Origin: Oscillospiraceae bacterium | GTDB lineage: Bacteria; Bacillota; Clostridia; Oscillospirales; Acutalibacteraceae | Length of the DNA stretch: 13,918 nt | Direction of reading: 5' to 3' | Assembly (NCBI GenBank): GCA_031273775.1 | Contig: JAISRF010000217.1 | Location: 1 to 13,918 of the forward strand | Notes under the pieces: model-generated | What the model was told of the DNA's origin: nothing | Seen by the model: the letters and a program-made list of their open reading frames with translations, nothing else | Database searches by the model: none | Program-made: the position numbers and the translations under genes | In this document: positions 1 through 5,791 of the stretch, one piece after another | Numbering within the stretch: the stretch's first letter is position 1 | Layout: each line of letters opens with the position of its first letter

Positions 1-504
1 AACCGTGACGGATATATGCTTTTCACCTTCGGTATTCTCGCGCCTCAGACCGGCGGGTTCAACGCGCCCTCCGCGCTCACGTGGCTTTCGGACGACCGGA
101 TTGCCGTCGCGGACAAGGAACGCGGGTGTTTCACGGTTTTTTCCCCCACCGCGTACGCGAAGACCATTCACGAGGGGTTGACGGCGCAGAGCGAGCTTCG
201 CTGGGACGATGAGTTTGCGGCGTGGCAGAAAACCCTTTCCATCAACAGCCATTTTGAACTGGCGCACCTTCAAATAGGTAAGGTATATCTCGATGCCGGA
301 AATTATGTCCAGGCCATGGAAAAATTTCGCCTGGGCGGCAGCAAGGAACTCTACGCCCGCGCTTTTGGGAAATACAGAGCCGATTGGATATACAGAAATA
401 TTCGGTGGATTTTGGCCGTATTCCTCGCGCTGATATTGCCTGTCGCGTTTTTGGTATTTTTCAGAAAATTCAAGCACAGGCGTAAATCCCGGGACGGTGG
501 TTGA
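1..504 (+). CDS. NHL/TPR-like protein with C-terminal membrane anchor (5' partial)
   Basis: The frame is open from the first base, so the gene begins outside the window; 167 residues are visible. The first ~55 residues (FNAPSALTWLSDDRIAVADK, then a short strand ending in TVFSP) read like the last blade of an NHL-type beta-propeller. Residues ~60-120 look like one or two tetratricopeptide helices pairs (WDDEFAAWQKTLSINSHFEL, then AHLQIGKVYLDAGNYVQAME). A hydrophobic helix at ~137-154 is followed by a basic tail (RKFKHRRK), which fits a type I-like topology with the propeller outside and the tail in the cytoplasm. The next gene starts 59 bp on with its own ribosome binding site, so it is probably in the same operon. 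The role is unknown; a protein-protein scaffold on the cell surface is an inference from propeller plus TPR. The missing N-terminus would hold most of the propeller. Confidence 0.75.
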   Translation, partial: NRDGYMLFTFGILAPQTGGFNAPSALTWLSDDRIAVADKERGCFTVFSPTAYAKTIHEGLTAQSELRWDDEFAAWQKTLSINSHFELAHLQIGKVYLDAGNYVQAMEKFRLGGSKELYARAFGKYRADWIYRNIRWILAVFLALILPVAFLVFFRKFKHRRKSRDGG

Positions 505-563
505 TAAAACTCAAAAAACCATTGAATATTAATAAACAAAAAATTTCCGGAGGGAGGACAAAT

Positions 564-1187
564 ATGGAAGTGGCACAGGGCGTCCGATATGCTTTTTATG
601 TTTTGGTTCACCCGTTTGACGGGTTTTGGTGTCTCAAATCCGAAAAGCGCGGCACGTTAAAATCCGCGGGTGTTTTAATGGCGGCTCTCTTGCTGACGAT
701 GGTTATCCGCCTGTACGGCACGGGGTATCTGGTGGGCAACGTGTCCCCGGAAACGGTGACGGTATGGCTTCTTTTGCCGCTGATCATTGGCATATATCTT
801 CTTTATTGCCTTGCGAATTGGAGCCTGACTACGCTGATGAACGGGAGTGGAACCTTTCGGGAAATCAGCATTGCGAATATTTACGCGTTGCTGCCCGTTA
901 TATTGGTCAATATCCCGTTGACTCTTCTCAGCCATATTTTATCCGGCACAGAGCTTGCGATATACACTTTTATCAGCGTGGCGGCGGTGATATGGGCTTT
1001 GTTTCTGCTTTTGGCGGCGAATATGTCCATACACGACTACTCGATGACCAAATCCGTTATCACATTTGTTCTGACCTTGCTGGCCATGCTTTTCATCATC
1101 GTTTTGGGCCTCTTATTTTTGAACCTCTTGCAGCAGGTCTTTCAATTCGTCAAATCCGTTGTCCGTGAGATCGCGTTCAGGCTTTAG
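564..1187 (+). CDS. Yip1-family (YIP1/DUF1282-like) integral membrane protein
   Basis: A 207-residue membrane protein. The cytoplasmic start (VLVHPFDGFWCLKSEKRG, residues 13-30) matches the opening seen in bacterial Yip1-domain proteins, and five hydrophobic helices follow at about 33-52, 65-87, 102-125, 131-154 and 163-190. The start is ATG 564, chosen because AGGGAGGA (551-558) sits 5 bp upstream; the frame is open further up to a TTG at 501, but that would add a hydrophilic, non-conserved-looking tail. It lies between the NHL/TPR gene and the DUF5696 gene, in the same direction. From memory, Yip1-domain proteins recur next to DUF5696 and sugar ABC permease genes in Bacillota, but their function there is not known. 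It has no recognisable catalytic motif. A role as membrane partner of the neighbouring secreted proteins or the importer is only inferred from position. Confidence 0.82.
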   Translation: MEVAQGVRYAFYVLVHPFDGFWCLKSEKRGTLKSAGVLMAALLLTMVIRLYGTGYLVGNVSPETVTVWLLLPLIIGIYLLYCLANWSLTTLMNGSGTFREISIANIYALLPVILVNIPLTLLSHILSGTELAIYTFISVAAVIWALFLLLAANMSIHDYSMTKSVITFVLTLLAMLFIIVLGLLFLNLLQQVFQFVKSVVREIAFRL

Positions 1188-1234
1188 CATATTCGGATTC
1201 CCCCCGGGTTTTGGCCGGCTTCACATTTTGATAT

Positions 1235-1250
1235 GGAGGAAACACGTTTG
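1235..1250 (+). promoter_or_regulatory. Ribosome binding site that selects the TTG start of the DUF5696 gene
   Basis: GGAGGA at 1235-1240 is followed by 7 bases and then TTG at 1248-1250. The upstream in-frame ATG at 1233 shares its G with this motif and has only cttcacattttgat before it, which shows no Shine-Dalgarno sequence. The TTG product starts MKIKAF, a normal signal-peptide N-region, whereas the ATG product would begin with acidic MEETR. Both facts favour the TTG. Confidence 0.7.
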
Positions 1251-3740
1251 AAAATCAAGGCTTTTTGTTTGATGCTTGCTCTCACCGCCGCGCTTGTTTT
1301 AACGCCGGTCTCTAAAGCCGAAACCGCCGGTGAAACAGGTTCGGCGCTGTCTGGCGCGCCGGTTTCAGAGAGCGGCGAGTTTCAAAGGGTTAGCGAAACC
1401 GCCGGTTATGAGCTTTATTATCATTCAAAAACCGCCGAGGTGGCCGCGCTTGATAAACGAACCGGTAAGTTCTGGCGTTCAAACCCGGAAAACCGGGCAG
1501 AGGACGCGATTGCGATTCCGTCGGTGAAAAACAACCTGGCCAGCCAGTTTATCCTCTATTATTTTGACGGCGAGTCGCTGACGGCGATCGACAGCTTTTC
1601 CCAGTCGGTCGCGCTTGGTCAGCACACCGCGTCCATCAACGGGGACACGCTTACCGTGCGTTACCGCGTCGGGCAGGAGCAGTTTCAGGAAGATTGGTTG
1701 CCGTTGCTTATTTCCAGGGAGCGTATGGAGGAAAAAGTTCTTGATAAATTGGAGGAGGAGGATCGGGATTATATCCTTGAGCGTTACCACCTGTATGTCC
1801 TGAAGGATTTGGAGGCGGAGCTCGGCGCAACGTTGGTCGCCACCTTTCCCTCACTCAAAGACCACGATATTTATGTCCGCAGTAAAATGTCGGGTTACAT
1901 CGGCGAAAAGGTATATAAGCTCTTTGAAAAAGCCGGGTACACCCACGACGATTTGGCGTTTGACTGCAACGATAACGGGCTTGAAAACACCTATAAAGAG
2001 CAAATTTTTTACGAGCTTGCCATTCACTACCGGCTGACCGAAGACGGGCTGCAGGCGTGGGTAGACCCGGCCGGGATTGAAGAAAGCGAAACATATCCCG
2101 TTGTGCGACTGGAACTTCTTCCGTATTTTGGAAGCGGCGACGCTCAGACCGAAGGTAAAATGTTGGTTCCGGACGGAAGCGGTGCGGTCATACACTACAA
2201 TAACGGTAAACGCGCCGCGGAACCGTATTGGGTGAAGCTGTTCGGTGAGGACAAGGCGCGGGGCAACTGGGAACAAAAAAACGTTGCACCGCCCTCTGTG
2301 CTTCCTGTTTTCGGTGTTTCTCACAGCGATGGCGCGTTTTTGGGGACGATTGACGCGGGGTATGAGTGCGCCGGGATCAAGGCGGACGTTTCCGGTAGGA
2401 TTTGCGAATTTAACACCGTGGGCGCGTTTTTCGAGGTTCGGGCATACGATACCGTTTCGGTCACGGGCAGCTTCAACGCCTACGACACGACTGTCATCAC
2501 GGCTCCGGCGCGTTTTTCCGGGAATTTGACCGTAACCTACCGATTTTTGCCGGAGGCGGCGGATTATTCAAAAATGGCAAACGTTTACCGCGCTCTTCTT
2601 TTGAAGACGGGTGTTCTTAAAGAAAACGCCGGCGAAACCGCCCCGTTAAATTTGGAGCTGACCGCGTCCGCTTTGGTCAGGAAGAGCTTTTTCGGCATTA
2701 ATTACCAAACCGTCGCCCCTCTGACCGGCTTTGACGACGCGCTGACGATTCTGAACGAGCTGGGCGTTCCGGCACAGCTCAAATATACAAACGCGGTCAA
2801 CGGGGGCCAACGGCAAAAACGCTTGGACACCGTCAAACCGCTCCCCGGGCTTGGCGGTTCCAAGGCGCTGGCGGAGTTGCAGGAAAAAGCCCGGACAGAC
2901 ATTTCCGTTCGGTTTCGGGAAGCGTATAATGTCCCAAAAAGTCTGGCCGCACGGCTGCTCAGCAAAGACACCGCGAAAATATATTCCTTTGATTTCATTG
3001 CCCGTTATGTCCTTGACCACTCAAACGCGGCCACCCTTTTGTCCGCCGAATTTTTAGAAACTCAGTCCCAAAAGCTCCTTGCCTCAATGGAAAAGCAGAA
3101 GCTGCGGGGGCTTCATCTGCAAGACGGCGTCGCCTCTCTGGACAGCGATTTTAACTCCGCGGGGTACAAAGATCGAAAAGCGATCCGCGAGGGGACAGAG
3201 CGCTTTCTAAAAACCCTTTCACAAAAACACATTTCCGCGGATCACGGAAGCTATTATTCGTTTGCGTACCTTTCGAAAATTTGGGATTTTCCAGATAAAT
3301 CCGGCGGGTATATCATCGAGGACGAAACCGTCCCGTTTTACGCGATGACGGTTCGCGGTTCCGTGGCTTACTGTACCGCGCCGCTGAACGAAACGGCGGA
3401 CTCCCGCGAAGCGTTTTTGCGGGCGGTGGAAATCGGCGCGGGGATCTCTTACACCTGGGTGTTCACCCAACCGGAAAAGCCGGTGGATACGGCGGACGAC
3501 TACTACAACAGGCAATATACCGGAAGCATTGAGGAAGCTCGCGTCTTTGCCGGTGAGCTGGTGGAACTGCGGCAAAAAATCGGCGAAACGCCTCTGATCT
3601 CCCACAAAAAGCTCAGCGAAACGCTGACCGAAAGCCTTTTCGGAAGCGGAGCGGTCGTTTATGTCAACTACGCGGACACCGCGGTGGAGTTCGGCGGCGT
3701 CAGCGTTCCGGCGCGTGGATTTTTTGCGGTTGAAAAATAA
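1248..3740 (+). CDS. Secreted DUF5696-domain protein
   Basis: Most likely 830 residues from TTG 1248, with GGAGGA at 1235-1240 as ribosome binding site 7 bp upstream. The in-frame ATG at 1233 overlaps that site and has none of its own. From the TTG the product opens with a clean signal peptide (two lysines, a hydrophobic stretch, SKA at 22-24 as probable cleavage site). The beta-rich N-terminal half contains phrases typical of DUF5696 as I remember it: LDKRTGKFWRSNPE, VKNNLASQFILYYFDG, MLVPDGSGAVIHYNNGK. The C-terminal half alternates helices and strands like a TIM barrel (about residues 460-770: ADHGSYYSFAYLSKIWDFP, then ETVPFYAMTVRGSVAYC), ending in a small beta domain (VVYVNY, VPARGFFAVEK). 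No lipobox, LPXTG or membrane helix is seen beyond the signal, so it is secreted or held by partners. It is followed after 43 bp by the permeases. Function is unknown; a glycan-binding or glycoside-hydrolase-like role is inferred from fold impression and context. Confidence 0.85.
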   Translation: MKIKAFCLMLALTAALVLTPVSKAETAGETGSALSGAPVSESGEFQRVSETAGYELYYHSKTAEVAALDKRTGKFWRSNPENRAEDAIAIPSVKNNLASQFILYYFDGESLTAIDSFSQSVALGQHTASINGDTLTVRYRVGQEQFQEDWLPLLISRERMEEKVLDKLEEEDRDYILERYHLYVLKDLEAELGATLVATFPSLKDHDIYVRSKMSGYIGEKVYKLFEKAGYTHDDLAFDCNDNGLENTYKEQIFYELAIHYRLTEDGLQAWVDPAGIEESETYPVVRLELLPYFGSGDAQTEGKMLVPDGSGAVIHYNNGKRAAEPYWVKLFGEDKARGNWEQKNVAPPSVLPVFGVSHSDGAFLGTIDAGYECAGIKADVSGRICEFNTVGAFFEVRAYDTVSVTGSFNAYDTTVITAPARFSGNLTVTYRFLPEAADYSKMANVYRALLLKTGVLKENAGETAPLNLELTASALVRKSFFGINYQTVAPLTGFDDALTILNELGVPAQLKYTNAVNGGQRQKRLDTVKPLPGLGGSKALAELQEKARTDISVRFREAYNVPKSLAARLLSKDTAKIYSFDFIARYVLDHSNAATLLSAEFLETQSQKLLASMEKQKLRGLHLQDGVASLDSDFNSAGYKDRKAIREGTERFLKTLSQKHISADHGSYYSFAYLSKIWDFPDKSGGYIIEDETVPFYAMTVRGSVAYCTAPLNETADSREAFLRAVEIGAGISYTWVFTQPEKPVDTADDYYNRQYTGSIEEARVFAGELVELRQKIGETPLISHKKLSETLTESLFGSGAVVYVNYADTAVEFGGVSVPARGFFAVEK

Positions 3741-3783
3741 AAAAATCCGCCCCGCAAATCATATTATACGAGGAGGCGGTTCT

Positions 3784-4734
3784 ATGAACCTTCCGGCGGT
3801 CAAGCATTTGTTTTCGCGCCCCGAGGGGCGTTCAAAGCTGGAAATCCGTCTGGCGCGGAGCGGTATTTTGTTTATGACGCCGCTGTTTATCGGGCTGATT
3901 TTATTCTTCGTTGTTCCCGTGGCGAAATCCTTTTGGTTCAGCCTTGCAAACGTTGGTGTAACGCCGGACGGCTACCAAACCGCGTTTCAGGGGATCAAGT
4001 CTTATATCACCGCACTGAAAGTCCATCCGGACTACCTCCAAACGCTGGTTACCGCACTGATCAATATGGCCAAGACCACGCCTTTTGTCATTATTTTCAG
4101 CTTTTTTATGTCTTCTGTTCTCAACCAAAGGTTCAAAGGGCGCACGGCCTTTCGTCTCATTCTTTTTTTGCCGGTGATTTTTCTTTCCGCCGCGATGATG
4201 ACGCTGGACAGCGCTGACCGCTTGCAGGGCGCAATGGACGGGTTCGGCGCTTATAAAGATACATTTGGCGGAAGTTCGGTTTCTTTTACCCAGCAGCTTT
4301 CCGATTATCTTGCGGCGGCGAATATCAGTGAATCTACCGTTTCCGTCATCTCCGGCGCGGTGGACGGGGTTTACCGGGTGATTGAGCTTTCAGGAATTCA
4401 GATAGTCATTTTGCTCACCGGGCTTCAATCAATTTCCCCTTCGCTTTATGAAGCGGCTAAGGTGGAAGGCGGTTCCGCGTGGGAAAACTTCTGGAAAATC
4501 ACGTTCCCGATGGTCAGCCCGCTGATTTTAACCTGTTTTGTTTTCACGGTTATCGATTCCTTCACCTCTTTTGACAATCAGGTGATGCAAATGATTGACG
4601 ATACCGCGTTCAAAGGCAATTTTGACTTTTCGCTGAGCTCCGCGATGGGCTGGATATATTTTGCGGTTATCGCTGCGATTTTAGGTGTGTGTACCTTCAT
4701 TCTCTCCCGGATGGTGTTTTATTATGATCGCTGA
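3784..4734 (+). CDS. Carbohydrate ABC transporter permease, MalF/LplB type
   Basis: A 316-residue inner-membrane subunit of a CUT1-type sugar importer. ATG 3784 follows AGGAGG (3771-3776) by 7 bp. The first helix (ILFMTPLFIGLILFFVVP) and the following hydrophobic segments fit the six-helix permease fold. The cytoplasmic coupling (EAA) loop is clear: YEAAKVEGGSAWENFWKITF with E-A-A at residues 223-225 and the invariant G three to four residues on, the site that docks the ATPase. Between the third and fourth core helices, residues ~142-202 form a long hydrophilic, probably extracellular segment rich in amphipathic helices, longer than usual for small CUT1 permeases. It overlaps the next permease by 11 bp, so the two are surely co-translated as a heterodimer. 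Substrate unknown. No ATPase or binding protein gene is in view. Confidence 0.93.
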   Translation: MNLPAVKHLFSRPEGRSKLEIRLARSGILFMTPLFIGLILFFVVPVAKSFWFSLANVGVTPDGYQTAFQGIKSYITALKVHPDYLQTLVTALINMAKTTPFVIIFSFFMSSVLNQRFKGRTAFRLILFLPVIFLSAAMMTLDSADRLQGAMDGFGAYKDTFGGSSVSFTQQLSDYLAAANISESTVSVISGAVDGVYRVIELSGIQIVILLTGLQSISPSLYEAAKVEGGSAWENFWKITFPMVSPLILTCFVFTVIDSFTSFDNQVMQMIDDTAFKGNFDFSLSSAMGWIYFAVIAAILGVCTFILSRMVFYYDR

Positions 4735-5719
4735 CACAAAACGCGCCCGCGTCTCCGGAGTCTCCGCCCTTGCGGCGCGCGCCGAGCGACTTGAAAAAGC
4801 AAAGAAAATCGCGCCTTGGCTGTGGTCAGCGGTTCGTCTTCTGCTGCTTATCGGAATCAGCTATGTGATTTTATATCCGCTTTTGGTGAAAATGTCGCAG
4901 GTATTTATGAGCAGGGCGGATCTTGACGACATTACCGTTCGCTGGGTTCCCCGCCATTTCACGCTCGAAAATGTTCGTCTGGTGGGCGCGCTGATGCATT
5001 ATTGGCCAGCGCTTTTGCGGAGCGTCGGCTGGTGCGGCGGGTTGTCGCTTTTGCAGCTTGCCACCTGCACACTGGCGGGGTGCGGCTTTGCCCGGTTCAA
5101 GTTCCGGGGCAGAAACCTCGCGTTTGTGCTGGTTGTCGGGACACTGGTTGTTCCGCCGCAAACCTACAGCCTGACGCTTTATACGGTCTTTCAAAAGTTT
5201 GACGTTTTTGGGATGGTCAGTATTTTTAACAACGGCGAGGGCGCAAGCCTGCTGCAAACCGCGTGGCCGATGCTGTTGCTTTCCGCTACCGGGATGGGGA
5301 TTAGAAGCGGGCTGTTTATCTACCTTTTGCGTCAAACGTTCCGGGGCCTTCCAAAAGAGCTGGAAGAAGCGGCGTACGTTGACGGAGCGGGTGCGTGGCG
5401 AACCTTTTTCAGCGTTTTGATGCCAAACGCGCTTTCCACCATGCTGGTCGCGTTTATCCTCAGCTTTGTGTGGCAATGGAACGATACCTTTTATTCAAAT
5501 TTGTTTTCTCCGGGTTTCACCACGATGATTCAGGTGATGCGCGGCGTGAGAACCACCATCACACAATATTTGGGCGGCTGGCAAACCCTTTCGGACATAT
5601 ATGCGTCATCGCTGGTCAACACCGCCACGCTCCTTGCGGTTCTGCCCGTTATTTTGCTCTATATCATCTGCCAGAGGTTTTTTGTCCAGGGGGTTGAGCG
5701 TTCGGGTCTGGTTGGATGA
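4724..5719 (+). CDS. Carbohydrate ABC transporter permease, MalG/YtcP type
   Basis: A 331-residue second permease of the same importer. The start ATG 4724 lies inside the end of the preceding gene (stop 4732-4734) and has no strong Shine-Dalgarno sequence, which suggests translational coupling. After a ~45-residue cytoplasmic N-terminus (RAERLEKAKKIAPWLW) comes the first helix (LLLLIGISYVILYPLLVKM), then DLDDITVRWVPRHFTLENV, a phrase typical of MalG-like subunits preceding the transmembrane domain core. The EAA loop is ELEEAAYVDGAGAWRTFF with E-A-A at residues 215-217 and G221. The C-terminus RFFVQGVERSGLVG closely matches the usual ending of this family (FVQGIERTGLVG-like). It should pair with the upstream permease in a 1:1 complex. 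The next gene begins 72 bp downstream. Confidence 0.94.
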   Translation: MIADTKRARVSGVSALAARAERLEKAKKIAPWLWSAVRLLLLIGISYVILYPLLVKMSQVFMSRADLDDITVRWVPRHFTLENVRLVGALMHYWPALLRSVGWCGGLSLLQLATCTLAGCGFARFKFRGRNLAFVLVVGTLVVPPQTYSLTLYTVFQKFDVFGMVSIFNNGEGASLLQTAWPMLLLSATGMGIRSGLFIYLLRQTFRGLPKELEEAAYVDGAGAWRTFFSVLMPNALSTMLVAFILSFVWQWNDTFYSNLFSPGFTTMIQVMRGVRTTITQYLGGWQTLSDIYASSLVNTATLLAVLPVILLYIICQRFFVQGVERSGLVG

Positions 5720-5791
5720 TATTAGCACCTAACGGACGCGCTGCAGCGAAAAAACAATAATTCTCAATATTTATTTCGGAGGGTTCATCTG

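Noticed and set aside
626..1168. 180-codon + strand ORF overlapping the Yip1 gene
   Set aside because: It lies wholly inside the Yip1 gene in another frame, has no ribosome binding site, and its translation lacks the hydrophobic pattern of the real gene.
4871..5476. 201-codon - strand ORF opposite the second permease
   Set aside because: The opposite frame is a clear permease with EAA loop; the antisense product is a low-quality Lys/Gln/Pro-rich shadow.
5739..5748. 10-bp palindrome CGCTGCAGCG followed by AAAAAA between the permease and lipoprotein genes
   Set aside because: The palindrome has no loop, and the run after it is A, not T, on the coding strand, so it is not a terminator; the genes look co-transcribed.
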